The notes under the pieces were generated by a model. It was not told where the DNA came from, ran no database searches, and saw only the letters and a list, made by a program, of their open reading frames with translations. Shown piece after piece: positions 12,301-27,300 of a stretch of DNA of 64,000 nucleotides. The translations under genes were made by a program, and so were the position numbers. Source of the stretch: Trichobilharzia regenti (taxonomy: Eukaryota > Platyhelminthes > Trematoda > Strigeidida > Schistosomatidae); NCBI GenBank assembly GCA_944472135.2, contig OX235265.1, positions 55,935,112 through 55,999,111 on the forward strand, in the 5' to 3' direction. Each line of letters opens with the position of its first letter. Position 1 is the first letter of the stretch.

Positions 12301-15300
12301 ATTTGAAGCCCTGTTTTCGACTTTGGGATACAAGGAATGGAAGCAAACATTTCTGACATTGGTGTTCAGTCATTCCTGTCTCATATATTGGTTGCTGATT
12401 CCCTAAACACATCCGAGATAAAAATTATGACGTAGTTGACACCAAAGTTCCAAAATTCAGTCAGTGTATAATCGGCTAGATGACATATGGACAACTTGAT
12501 CTAATTCTGTTGTGGTTCAAATTTTAATTTCATCTTCAATCTATCAAGCAGTCTACAGAGATTTTAACTTCCGAAAATATTTGTTCTAAGCAGTACAAAT
12601 GCCTAGTTCAAAATATACGTCCAATGAATTCTGTTTAACATTTTCCTTACTCCAAAGTCATCATCTTCATCAATCTGAAATAAAGAAAAAATGGATTTTA
12701 ATTTTTTAATAACTAACTTGACAATTAAATGCGAATTTAGCGATCAATAACTGCGTATTTCTCGTAAAATATATTGCAGACTAATGTTAGTAGTGAGAAA
12801 CTAGTTAAATCAGAAGAATAGTGACTGCTGGTTATGACGAGGTTTTCGTATTAATTTTAACTCTTTAATCTGACCTTAGAGATAAATCTTTTACCAATTC
12901 CAAAACTCCTAGGGTTACTTTTCAAGCCTAGCCTATGCCTGTCTCCTCACTACCCACTATCTGAGCAGTGATCCAGTTCAGCACAACTAGGTTGATTATC
13001 AGTAATACTTAACGACCTTGTTTTATAGTAGGTGTATCAAAATGGTGTATAAAGCTATGGATCTATATAAATTACACATAAACATTAGGAAGAGAGTGGT
13101 ACTGCATAAGACATATACGTAAAGTAGCATAAGACGAATTTGGACAAGCAACTCCGTTGGTTTGAATATTTTATTTGCGAATATGAATAAAACCGTTAAG
13201 AATCCATTGCAGCGTCCCATTTCTCAGTACCACCACAAGATTTTCCAAAAATTTAAAACATGTTAACAAGCCCCAATAAGTTATTTCTTCCATTGTCATA
13301 CATTTCATTATAGTCAATTCTAAAACTTTGTCACAAACAAAGGAATCACCAATCAAGTTTCAGACAAGAAAGAAGACGGAGAGAAATTATTGAAATTATG
13401 AACGCAATGATTGAGAGCGTACTGAATTTCCATTGTAAAGGTCTTACTCTTTGGCAGGAGTGTTTTATTTACCTAAGAAAATAACCTACGCTGGATTAAA
13501 GTAAGTCGTTTCTGACACATGTAGCCATTTCGAAAAAGGGTAAAAATGTTTTATTTAAATAAATATTTGAACAACAACGTAAATTATATGATAATTAACT
13601 GTATACTACTGTTCGTTATCAGAAACCCTTTCTTTCATCTGCCAACGTTTGTTTGAACAGCCGAATGTCGTAGTTTAAATTGCGATAAAAATAAACATTA
13701 CAAAATAATAAGACGCAAGCACTTAAGGATTTAAGGTCTTGAAAGATTTCTTTAGATAATATTATTTATTAACATAATCATTTTCAGGGAACTGTTAACT
13801 GAATGTATGCTTCATTTTTGACTTAATTACAGTAGGAATTCACGTTTCTATTTGCTTATATATATGCATTACCATCGATGGTGAAGCCGAAATCCATGAA
13901 AACAAATAGAAACAGACTACGATTCAAGTTCAAGATTCAGAAACTAAAGGACAAAACCATGAGGGATGCCTTCGCTACAGATATCAGAGCAGAGTTGAAG
14001 ACACTACGTAGCATAATTGAGAAAACCTGTCTGGAAGAACATTGAAACTCTCCGTAGTTGATGTCAAAGGAAACGTGTACAACTGTTCTAAGAAGAATCA
14101 AGAGACAAGATAGGTAACAGCTGTCAGCGGATACCTACCTGGAAGTTGATAGAAGAGAGGAGAGGAGGATAGTGAAGGAGAAGTTGACTCAATGCAAAGA
14201 TGCACAACAGAAGGAGAGGCTGAGTTCAATATACACTTCACTGAATAAAGCAGTAAAGAAGGGTTCTAGAAAAGACAAACGACAATTCTACGACACGACG
14301 GCTAGAAACTGAAGCAGAACAGGCAGGGCGCAGGCAAAAGAGACATCGGAACACTATATCAGACAACCAAGTCTCTATCCGGGAAGAGATCAACCCGGAC
14401 AATGAAACCAATGAAAGACGCTCAAGGGAACCTGATCACCAAGGAGAAGAAGCAAATAAAACAATGAGCCGACCACTTTAAAAGACTCTCAAATCGACTA
14501 TCACCTGCAAATCGTCCAGAAATACCACCTACAACACACACGGAAATATCTGTCCGTGGACGCCACTCCTCCAACGAAAGAAGAAGTCCTGAATACAATC
14601 AAGCCACTGAAGTCCGGCTGGAAAGCCTGCAGGAACAGACAGCATCTCTCTTGAAGCACTTAAGACGATCCCAGAGATTACGGCAGATGTTCTCACTCCT
14701 TTACTGCCAAACGTTTGAGAAGAAGGAAAGGTGCCTACTGATTGGAAGGAACGCTGGCTACTTCGTCAAACTGCCAAAGAAAGGAGACTTACGCTCACCT
14801 CTGCAAGAACTGGCGTGGAATAATGCTGTTGTCCACGCCAAGTAAGATACTAAGTCGCATCATCCTCCAGAGAATAAAGGATTCACTGGATACAGAATCC
14901 CGCCAACCGGAACAAGCTAGATTCAGGAAAGGCAAACTATGTGCCGATCAAACTGCAACTCTACGCATCGTCATCACAAAACAAAGCATAGAATGACAGT
15001 CAAACCTCACTCCACTTCAACTTCATCGACTTCGAGGAGGCCTTCGACAGCGTTGACTGCACTACGGCCTGCAGTGCCCAAATCTTTATCAAGCACATTC
15101 AGCGGCTGGCTATATGACGATATCACGTGTCAAGTGGTCCACAACGGACAACTCATCGTATCGTTCGAAGTGCATACAGGAGTAGGACAAGCTGGCTGAC
15201 TATTATCACCGATGATATTCTTAGTTGTGTTGGACTGGATCATGATTCAGACTGTTGAGGGCGAGGAGTAAGGAGTACGCTGAACCATCGATGAGAAGAC

Positions 15301-18300
15301 TCTGGAAGATCTGGATTTCGCACGTAAATGATGTATGTCTAATGTCACACAAACTCGAAAACCAACAAACTGGCTGAAGAGGCTGGCAGCAAAACAGGAC
15401 TGTAGGTGAACATAGAGAAGACGGAGATGATGAAGATAATCTACGAACTGCAACAACAACAACAACAACCAGGATCAATCATCATCGACGGGAGTGATTT
15501 AACAGAGGTTGAATCCTTCATTTACCTAGGAAGCATCGTTTCAACTACAGGACTCAATACGGATGAATATTTCAGAGTCAGACAGAACCGGAAAGGCAAG
15601 ATACACCTTCATCAACCTCAAACCAGTTTGGAAATCTTCAGCACACAGCCAGCAAAGGATCAAGATTCGGATTTTCAACACCATTGTGAAGTCGGTTCTT
15701 CCATACGGGTCAGAAACTTTCACTGCGCGGGAGTCACGAGAAGGATTTCCAACAGTTGGTGGTAGACTGTCATCAACATCTGTCTTCTCTGGCTCCATAC
15801 TTAGGATCGAATGGCCAGAAAGAATAAGCAACAAGAAACGCTGGAGATGAACAAAGCAACCAAGAGCTGATCGATCAACAGATATGTAGGAGAAAGTGGA
15901 GATGGATCGGCATACATTGAGGAGGCCGCCGAAGGACATCGCACGCCAGGCCATTGCTCGAATGGAATCCAAATGGGAAGTGAGGAGTGGGTCGTCAGTG
16001 TGAGCGTGAGATAGAGGAGATCGTGTGAGGAAGAGATGATAGAGTTTGGTCAATAGTGGATCCAGCTGAAGAGGATCGTAGAAAGCAGAAAAAAGTGGAG
16101 ACGTGTTGTTGAAGCCCTATGTTCCACTTGGAACGCCAGTGAATAATAATAAAAATAATACCATCGATATATCTAACTTACTGAATCTACTGCCCATAAC
16201 TTCCAGATTTACAGCGAAAAAGATGCAGATTCATTAAATCAATGAATAAAACTGATACTTTAAAATGAGAAGGCAGATTTTTCTTACGTCATAATATCCA
16301 CCATCACCACCAACATCATCACTGTCACCATCTGATTCCAAGGCTTCACCAGTAAAGTATGTAACGGCACGAGGTATAACACGCTCCTTTATATACTGAC
16401 CGATATCATAATCTTCCAATATCTTTTGCTCAAATGTTGGATCCTTTTTAAATAATAAAAAAGTTAGCTGACGATGAATACATAATTCCATTTAATTATT
16501 AAAACGCTCTAGCCTTTTACTAAGTTACTTTTTCTCATAATATTTTACATCATTTTGTAAGTGGTTTGATTACATCGTATTCGTTGCTAAAATCTTTAGT
16601 TCATAATTGTTCTCTTTCTCTCTCTCTCTCTCTGTCTATATATATATATATATATTCTCTCAGCCACTTTCAGGCGTCCGTTTACACAACAGAAGTTTAC
16701 TTAGATATTATAGAGTGGTGCAAAGACTCGAAAATATAATTCTACCAAAGATCAAACCCAAGATTTGGATACGCTACGTCGACGACACATTTGTAATCAT
16801 CAAAAGAAACGAATTAGATAAAACTCACAACTTAATAAACAACGTCTTCAACGACATCAAATTCACAAGAGAAGAGGAATCCGAGAACAAAATACCATTT
16901 TTGGACGTCTTAGTCAGGCGAACAACTACAGGAGAATTAGAAACTCAAGTTTATAGGAAATCAACTCACACAGACCAAATACTGAATTAAAACAGCAACA
17001 ACCCAATAACACTCAAAAGGAATTGCATACAAACACTATTCAAGAGGGCAAGGACTCACTGCAGCACTCCCACCTTAAGAAAAATTGAAGAAAAGTATCT
17101 CATGGACGTCTTCCAAAAGAATGGATATCCACGAAATTTCATCAAGAGACATATACCCCCAAGCCAACCTACCAAAACAAAAGCCACCAAGGAAAGCACA
17201 AAGAAAATTGCCTTACCATATATAAAAGATATTTCAGAAATCACTACAAGACTCTTCAAACCTTTAGGAGTTGACGTTGTACACAAACCAACAAAGTCGC
17301 TTCACTCAATTCTATGTCAACCAAAAGACTCAACAGCGAAAGAAGATAAAACCAACATCATCTACAAAATAAACTGTAACAACTGCGAAAAACACTACAT
17401 CGGCCAAAGTGGACGTCCCCTTCGTCTTCGTATCCACGAACATAAGCTAGCCGTCAAAAGACATGACATCCACTCCCTCATTTCACTACACACAGACAAC
17501 TACGGACATCAATTCGACTGGGACAACGTTCGAATATTAGACAAAGGAAATAACAAGAATGCTAGAGAATTTTTAGAAGCTTGGAATTCCAGTGGATCAT
17601 CAATCAATAGACACATCGACATAGACAAAATTTATCAACCAATAAGAAAGAAACTTCACACACAAAGGGTCAAAGTTCAAGTCAAAGAAACAACCGGTTC
17701 CAATACAGGTAACCTAGAAGGTGTGAAAACACACACAAACAACCAATCACGTCGAAGATCACCAGAAGAGATGATTAATAAACTCGTGGAGAAATCTAAA
17801 AGCTCACTTCAAATTGAAGTATGCGCTGAAGATGTCACCCAGTAAGGTGATGAAAGCTTCGCAAACTAACCATCCAGCTCAGAGAACAAAACCACATCAA
17901 AAAAAAAGAAGTTTACTTCCTAAGACCATTGTCTTCTTCGTACCTGGTGGTCACATTTCCTTTGGTAAATACTGGATTATTGTTAAATGACTACCTTGCG
18001 TTCATACCGTAATACAGGTTAGACTGCCATTAACGGCAACCATGCAGCATAGATCAGTTTGTAAAGTAGTCAGCGAAAACTTTAAACTTATTGGTGTAAG
18101 TCACACACCATCCCGGTTTTGCTTTATTTCCAGTTATTACCTCATAGACTGGCTGTCGAATTGATGAATGAGTGTTTTCTGAGCCTGTTTCACCGACAGT
18201 ATGACTTCTAAGTGATCAGAAACCTATGACTGTCAGCTTCTTACCAAATTTTCGAACTAAATGGATTTGAGCAAGCAAGCAATATCTTTTCATGAATGAG

Positions 18301-21300
18301 ATTTGTTTGCTTATATTTGTTACCTTTAACTCGAAACCATAAAAACATCAAGCTAGTCGTAATTCAGTGAATAGTTCAACATGACAGTTTATCATTCTTA
18401 CTGACTAGAATAAAAAACCAAACATATTATGGTAACACTTTTTGAAAACATTAGGAGTAAATTCCACTAAATAGTAGCATGAAGTATGCTCTGAACAGCA
18501 TGGTTTGACTGACAATCGGAAGAAGTAATGTAGCTTTCGTTTAATGCTCATTATTCATACAACGATATTTCTGGAAGCAAATAATGAATAGAAATAATTC
18601 ATGACGTTATGAAAGCAGTTCCTTGCACACAGCTCTTCTTTCACGCTATGTAGTAATTATTAAACAATAAAAAATCAAAATTAATTTATCTTGATGAATG
18701 AGAATTTGATTCAGAAAACCCATTATATTCCTCGAAGATCCATCAGTTTCATATAATTAATGTTTCACGATAATCTAAATGTTAGCACTGAAACCAAGGT
18801 TGCGATTCAGTGTTGGCAAAGACAAGGACGTCATCTAGTGATTTCGGAAATTTATACCTTTTATGGAAGATACCAGAAATGTTTTCATATCATTAATATA
18901 TCAAACGCCCCAGATGTACACATTTACAAATTATACTTTTCCTGCGACAGTTTGAAAAGCCTAATCTCTTAACTTATTTAGAAATTTGTTTCATCATAAA
19001 TAACAATACTGCATTTACTTACACTTGTTTTTCTTGATAAATCTGAAAAATAATGATAATAACAATCAAATAAAATAATATGAAACAATTAAAAATGATT
19101 GTAACTTATAACATGGTTGTTTACTAACGTGTGCTGTACATACATATACATATTAGCAGCATGAGATTCAACGGTCCGCTATTAATTAATTTCACTACAG
19201 CTTCATGGGAAGATGGCGAGTGAGATTTCTCTTGAAAATTTAACCTCAATCTCCTCTTATTTTGTTAATAGTGATTAGTAGTCATTTAAAAGAAGTGCGT
19301 TTCATCTTTTGTTTACGATTCATTATCTGGATACCCCTACATTCACAGAGAGTAACCATGTTCTCATTGCAACTCAAATCCAACACACATCGTTTCAACT
19401 CTAAAGCACTATCGACTAGGCCATTGGGCCACACGAACTACCTGTTGTACAACAGGTATCAGTCCTTACTCGTTTAAGATCCCGCTGACTGATTATATTG
19501 AGCCTAAATGCTCTGTCATAGTAAGAGCACCATCACCAACGGTGATGCAGGCACATCTAGTTGAAAAATGCCAAATAGGACGAAATGAATATCTTGGACT
19601 CTGCTACCACTTATCCTCAACCAAGTAACATTATGCTGATCTCCAGACATCATGGAGGAGTTTGTTCAATGAGTTGACATGTCAAAAGAGATCGAACATT
19701 AAGGCTCAATATAAGCCAGTCAACTAGAAATGAGAATTACAGGATTTCATCATGAACTGACCTTAGTTATAGAATCATTGGAAAACCTGGGAGTGCTGGA
19801 CAGCTGTTTCGTCCTAGTTTGGGACTCTTCATCAGTACACATCCACCGGTACTCGAACCCAGGACCTTCTGGTTACAAGGCGAGCTCGTATACCATTAAG
19901 CCATTGGGACCCGATCCAATGGCTCATGAATTCTAACTTCTGCCAATTCACGACACAGCGCGACCCCCTATCCAATGTCTTCGGCGAGTATTTGTCGTCA
20001 CACCCGACCAGCTGCACCCTACTGTCCACGACTTCTCACTAGGACCCCAGGTAATTACCTACCTGAATAGGGCAAGTCGCTAGTGAGCATATCATTGATA
20101 TTCAAGTGTTGGTTTGTAGGGATTTGATTGGGTGCGTAGTGCTGAAGAATCCCAAACTAGAACGAAACAGCTGTCCAGTACTCCCAGGTTTTCCAGTGGT
20201 TCTATAACTAATGTCAGCTCATGATGAAATCCTGTAAACCAATCAAATCCCTACAAACCAGCACTTGAAAAGAAATGAGAATTGCCTGAAATAAATAACC
20301 CGTTTCTTCTCCTTGTCTAGTCCGAATCGACTAAATTTAAATAATCGTTTGCTGTTTATGAATTTTATTACACTGATAAAGTAACCTAAATGCAGTAGAT
20401 TTCACTATTGATGAATCGGTTGTGAATATTTACTATTATGATTTTTTTACGTTGGAGCTTATTGATAGCTTGCTTAATCTTTTGATTGCAATTTTGGTTT
20501 GAACTGACTTTGGCAATGTATTAGATCTTATATCGCGTTGATATGTGGCGTCAAAGTTCACGCATTACCGTGAAATTCAAACTATCCTATATTATTATAC
20601 TTCCCCATTTATTTTTGACAGGCATGATCACTGATGTGGTTTGAAGCCGAAAATTTCATAACACTACATATGATTATAACTAATGTTTCTGAATAAGTTG
20701 TGTATGGCAGAGGGTTATAATGATAGTGAGTTCAAGTCAGTTTCGCAAACAAAAGAATAACGGAAATGACTGAAAAACTAGATCACAAATACTCAAATAA
20801 AAATACTTATGTTGAAAATCTGAACCCAGGGAAAGACCCAACTGATCTACACCATCTAATACAATAGTCACTTTTACCCAGGAATTGAATTTCATTGTTC
20901 GTTTTCCAAAAATATTTCTACATTTATGTTATGAGAATACAACTAAGTACTTTTCTCATCTCTTCGAAAAACGGAATAACTACTAGGTAATGTATTTTAA
21001 AGTATTTTGCAAAGATGAACCACTAAATTAGTATTAGTTGACATGTATTGTTCTCAAGTACTGCCATAAACTCATACATATTTGTATTTTCTTCTCTTTC
21101 ATTGTGCTTCAAAGAGGGCTTATTTTGTCGTTGAATGGATTATTATTGATTGTTATGGAATGCTTTTTCTTGAGAATACTGCCACAGTGAATTTAAATCG
21201 ACGATAACACCAAATGTTAAAAATAATGTAACAGTGGATGAAACTCTCTGTTGTCAAACTACTAGTCCTTGGTCAAACTTAAAATTAATTAAATTCAAGT

Positions 21301-24300
21301 AATCAACCTAAAAGCTCAAAATCTTTAGTCCAAAATTAGTGACTTCAAAATGAATTCAAAATCCATCCTCAAAAGTCATTCAACGAAGTAGTAAAAATAA
21401 TGACGAATTTTTCAACAAGCCAAATACTAACTTGTTTGATTGGTGTCATATATAACTTTTCACAGGACGCAAAATGTGCTCACTTACTGAACAGTTATAG
21501 CAAAATTAATGACTTATATATCAATGACACCCCTGGCGTCAAGGTGCAAAATACATTAATATAACAGCAGAATGGCATTGAAATATCAGTCAAACAAGAG
21601 CTAACAAATGTCGAATCTAGAAATTCAATAGAAAAATGATGACCGGAAATTTCTCAAAAATTGAAATTTTTAAATAACGTATCTGAATCCAATCATCCAG
21701 TCAACTGGAAGATAAGGCTTCGATTACAGAGGTAATTTATAAAGGCTTCAAGGACTAACTGACCCTTAGATAAGCATAATGTAGTGTACCATACTTTATT
21801 CTTTTACTTATTAGTAAATATTATTAAAACCAATTTAAATCATACACTTATCTGGAATGAAATATCTTTTTAAGTACTCTATAGATGTTCTTAGCTTCTA
21901 CTAAAACCTAACTTCAGACCTTAAGTGTGTTTGAACTCATCATATTCTACTTTATCAAAGGTAGGTAGCTTTGCACAAACCTGTTTTGGGTATGGAGAGT
22001 GTAAAGTTTCTTATTCCCAGAGGACCTTACCACCGGCTGCAGACCCATAGAAAGTAAGTCGATATGCATAATTTTTGAGCCCACATTTCTTATTGCCTCC
22101 CTAGAGAACAAAAACAGCATTGCTGACGTATTGGTCATAATATCCCTATCCCTCAGACACTTTACATCACCCTCAGGCTCAGACAGAATCACATTGTGAT
22201 CATAACTATTTTCTGGTGTTTCAGAAACTGCAGAACCACTCATGCCAGCCTTTATAGCTTGTTGGATAATTACAACACATAAGACTGACCCATCACACTG
22301 TGGTAGTAATTACTGGTTTGTTACTCATTTGTAACAATTTTTTACTACAAGATTATTTGCATTAATCTGTCAGGTAAATCATTGTTTATCTTCCGCGTTC
22401 TGTAAATGCATTGAATTTTAATGTCCGTTTTGTTGTCATTGCAAGTTAATGAATCGGATAAATAATTAGTAACAGCTGAGGTACAACAACTTGGTTCTGA
22501 CTATCGATTTTACTCTGTTGGACTACATGCCTGTTGACATATTGTTAGATGAAAAACTGTTGCTTAACTTCCATGAATATCCACGCCTCGGTACTAGAAA
22601 TTATACTGTAAATCAGTAGCTCTACGGCATATTTATATCTGATTTCTAAATGATAAGGGGCTAAGCTTTGATTTGAAACCAATTAATGCATTGGTGTAAC
22701 AGGGCATAACTGTTCCTTTTAACCATTAACTCCCTCAAATATCTTTCCTGTTATTACTGATTTTCCATCTTTGTTCTATTCATTACTGTTTCCGGAGAAC
22801 AAATAAGTGTACTAATCTGCTCCACTGTGTTTACATAGTTCACATTATCACAATCTCTTTGGTTTTACACCAATAATTTGATGCTCCCAAAAACTGACAT
22901 TAATGTTTTTTCCTTGTTTTAGTGTGCGAGACTTGTTGTATCTGTCCCCGAGTTGTGTCACAAGATACGATGAAGTATATAGTGTATCTACTTTATAAGT
23001 TTTATGGGAAATTTGCAGCAAAAGTTACCACAATTATTTTACAACATCCACTCCAATTACGAAAGACGTTTATCTAGAGTAAAACGGTGTGCTATATGGA
23101 GTGTGGCGACTCGAACTGTCGCTCATCAGTGCAAAGTTCTATGTCGAAAACAGACAGACAGAAAATGGTGATATAAAGTTACTGAATGCAAGCACACGCA
23201 CCACTCTTGGTCTGGATTTGCACTTTTGAAGAGTAAGTGCTGGATCGGAACTTCAGGATATCACATCATCAAATGCACAACAGCTTTTACCGAGTTGTTC
23301 TTCATTAAAGTGATTTCTCATCAGAAAGTAACCAATACCATTATTTCTAGTCTTGAAAATTGATCAGATTCTGTCTACCAAATCTATAGCTTCGTTAAAA
23401 AGCTAGTAGATTAGCCATTTTTGACACCTTAGTTTAAAGTATAACAGGTAAAGGTTGTCCACCTGATTAAAAAAAAGTTATATATATATATATAAACGTT
23501 CAAACGTTTAGAAAGAAGACATTGAAGGGAAACCTAAATTTTGTCGAAATTTCATTCCCAAAATAAAATCTAGAGATGTTGCTCCGATGTCGGAGTTCAC
23601 TCACTTTTACCACTGCATACCTAAAAAAGCAATGTAACTTACCAAAACGCAAATCCGTTCTAGGTTTATGAGAAAATGAGTAGTTTGAAATCACTTTTAA
23701 AAAAGAATTAACATTAGTCATTAGATAAATGCAATGCAGAGGATACCGGACAGTCCTTTCAATGAATTCCTGTAAACTTAGATCATAAGCTGTCTGTATC
23801 CAATCGTTTTAGGCGGGTGAACATTTTATTACAATGAAGGCAAAAATCAAATGTGTCTGTGATGTTACTAAGGTCTCTAAGTTCTCTTTGAGAGAGAGAG
23901 ACTGAAAAGGGATGATTCTTTGTAATGCTGAAAATGCCTAATATTACAGATATCCTTATGAAGTCAGTTCAGCTGATGGATGATGAAAAACCAAGTTCTG
24001 GATATTATTCGTCTTGTTAGGACTTCAGCCTTTAGTGTTCACTAATGATCTCTTAACATATTCATCCTTTGACCATTATATTTAACATTGGCTAGAAATA
24101 TATTGACACTGTTAACTGACTTAGAAACAGATACTATCTCATAATTGTAACAAACATCGTAAAATTTGTTTCAGTTTACTCTGACATCAAAAGCTAACTG
24201 ATTACCTTTAGTACCAGCTGATTTTTATAATTTAATCCCTTCTTAAAATTTGATTAATATCAGTCTATTGACGAGGTTCTATCTCGAAAAAAAACAGTGT

Positions 24301-27300
24301 AGTCAGAGATAGTTAATTAAAAGGTGACTAAATTTGTTCAACCCATACAAATGAATGTTTCTACAGTAGATTAGCGCGTTGTATAGTGTAATTAGGAAGT
24401 AATTGAATGAGTAAACACAAATTATCACAATCTTTTGAATGGAATGTACAAATAACTGCTATTGATTTATAGGAGAAACATTTTATAATAACTATTATTA
24501 GATTATTTGTCAATATTTTTTCCATATTAGTATTCCTATGATATATTTTCTCCCTACTGGTGGTTCAGTATCAGTATGGACTCGAAACCAAGGCCTACTA
24601 AAATCGCTAGACTGTATAGTACTCCGTCAAGCATTATTCAGTAAATTTGAGTCCTCAGTGGAAAATAGGGATTCAAGCTTGTGCTTTGAAGCTTTGACAG
24701 CAGCGGTTTCTTTCATTTTATAAGATAGGTCCTCACACCCAACCTTCCCCCTTAAACGGTCTTACTTCTGGTTTAGAGATATTTTGGAATAAGTCGGCCT
24801 GGGATAGAATCCCGAACTACTTGCGTTGCTGGCGAGCATTCTATTGCTATACCACAGAGGCATTAGTTAAATTTACTTCATATTATTTCTTTTGTTCAGT
24901 TACTCAGTTGATATATAATCCATATCCACCTTTACTTTTAGACATTTGCTCTAATAAAAGAAAAATGCTGTGGAGGTTGAAGTGTGTACTTCAGATTAAA
25001 CAGTAGTCAGTCAAAAAGCTATTATTGTTTTATTATTATTTTCAAGTATTAGTGTTGGGATTTTTTCTATTGGTTGGAGGATTTCATCATGAGCTGACAT
25101 CAGTTAGAGAACTATTGGAAAACCTACAGAGAGTACTGGACAGCCGTTTCGTCAGACCAGTTTGGGACTCTTCAGCAGCACACACTTACCGCCAGGGTTC
25201 GAACCCACGACCTTCTAGTTGAAGGTGAGGCAGTGATTCATACAAGAAGACACTGCGAAGTGTTTGCGCCATGTCATGAATTGGTAGAAGTTGGAACTCA
25301 TGGGCTGGTCATTGGATCAGGTCCAGTGGCTTAATGGTCTACAAACTCTCCAGCCTTGTAACCGGAAGATCGTGGGTTCGACCCCAGGTGGGTGCGTACT
25401 GTCGAAGAGTCTCAAACTGGTCTGACGAAACGGCTGTCCAGTATTTTCTGTAGGTTTTCCAATGGTTCTCTAACTGATGTAAGCTCATAATGAAATCCTC
25501 TAAATTATTAATATTTGCTTTAGAAAATTCCATTAAAGTTATACAACAAGACACTATGAATATTCCGTACGGTGAATGAGAATGTAGTCCAGAATAAGGC
25601 CACTACTATTTTCATTACCATATTCAATATAAGACGTCTATTTCTGTGTATTTGTTTCATTTTTCAAAAACGTGTTTTCTGCTTTATGAAGCGATATCAG
25701 AGGTGATACTAAAACTGATGTTCAGAATATATTTTTAGAGATAAAATCATCTGAACACGTCTTAGTATTCTACACAACTTCATGTCTTCTAATAAGGTTT
25801 ACTAAGATATTCAGTAACTTTTTACAATAGGTTCCTTTGTTCTGAAAATTAGAAAACACATCACGGTAGAATTTTACATACATATGTATTCTAAAAATCC
25901 GTACTTACAAAATATGTTTAACTAATCAGTTTGGATTTCATTATAACAGATTATAAATAAGAAGTAGGCAGAAATTGCATGGCTTGATGGTTGACATAAC
26001 TGTGTGTGCAAGAAGATATGACTGAAGAAGATATTAAGATCATTAGGCAGACAAAGTGAACATATGCTTTATAAATAAAACACCCTACAAATTTGTCACG
26101 AGTTATCGAGCACTGATTCTCAACAACCTGAAAATAATGACAAAGCAACATACATTTGCAAACATAAATTATAAAGTCATTTATAGACTTTATAGACTAG
26201 TTTAAACTTTAAAATATCTCGAACTGACCCAGGTTCAGCCAACAATGTTAGTCAGGAAAAACTGGAGTGGTGTATTTCTCACTTCCATTTTCAACACTAT
26301 GTGACGCCAGAGAGATAGTCAGTCACTCATGATGAAAAAACTGAGACACTTTCGTCATCAATAATCATGTCTTCTAGCTTTCATTTTTATGCTGTATAGC
26401 TTAATCTTACAAACATGAGACCAGTGAGCTTCATTGTACTGACAAGTGAGTAGATCATTCATCTACCTCAAAAATCATAAATCACTTTTATTTTTGTTGC
26501 CCTTATTAGCTTTCAAGCTTTGGTGTACACTAACAATTAATAGTGTGTCACTAAGAAAAATCAACGCAAAAATTGTTTAGAATGAATCGAATAAGCAACC
26601 CCCACGTATTTATTACCTTGATTAGAAATACTGAAAAACTGAAAAAATGATTCATCGTTTAAGGATAATGTAGATGAAGATGTTGAAGTTGTCACACCCA
26701 TCGCTGAAACCTGATACTGTGGGAAAGAATAAGTGTTCTCAATTTTGGGTTTATTTTGATATTTTTTCAGGCAATTTTGCACCATTACGTTTTTATTTGG
26801 TCTCCAATCAATATGACATCTGTGTAAGAGCATTTGAAGAATAAGTAGAATAAATTGGGAAAAAAGTGAAGATAGCAAACTGATTAATTTAAATACTCGT
26901 AGGAAATCCTACAAATTAGTTAGCATATTATTGATTTCTGATAATAAACATTGGAAATTCTGTTCAATCTTCATATCACAATAATGCAAAAATACTCAGT
27001 GAGGTGGAATCTCCCACAAATATGCATCAGTGTGGGTTTCCGGTCTTTCTAAATAAATGGAGTCAATAAATAAAAAAGGAAATTTTGAAATAGGGGAATA
27101 CTCTTTGATGCTTTGAGAAGCTTTGAAAGCACTATCCTATAACAGGTTTGTAGCTTCTGACTAACAGATATCAAGGGAAAATGGCCGTTGTTAGAGCTCA
27201 CAATTCTAGGTTAGACACCGATTGGAATCGTGGATAAACACATCTGAAGAGATTGTAAAGTATAAAGAAATTCGTGAATTCAACTAGGAGTCAGACGTTT

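Noticed and set aside
15541..16053. Minus-strand ORF of 170 codons
   Set aside because: Antisense to the RTE copy at 13.9-16.2 kb, which explains its length.
22900..23300. Possible solo LTR or old element in intron 8
   Set aside because: Composition differs slightly, but I found no paired ends, no target duplication and no second copy in the window.
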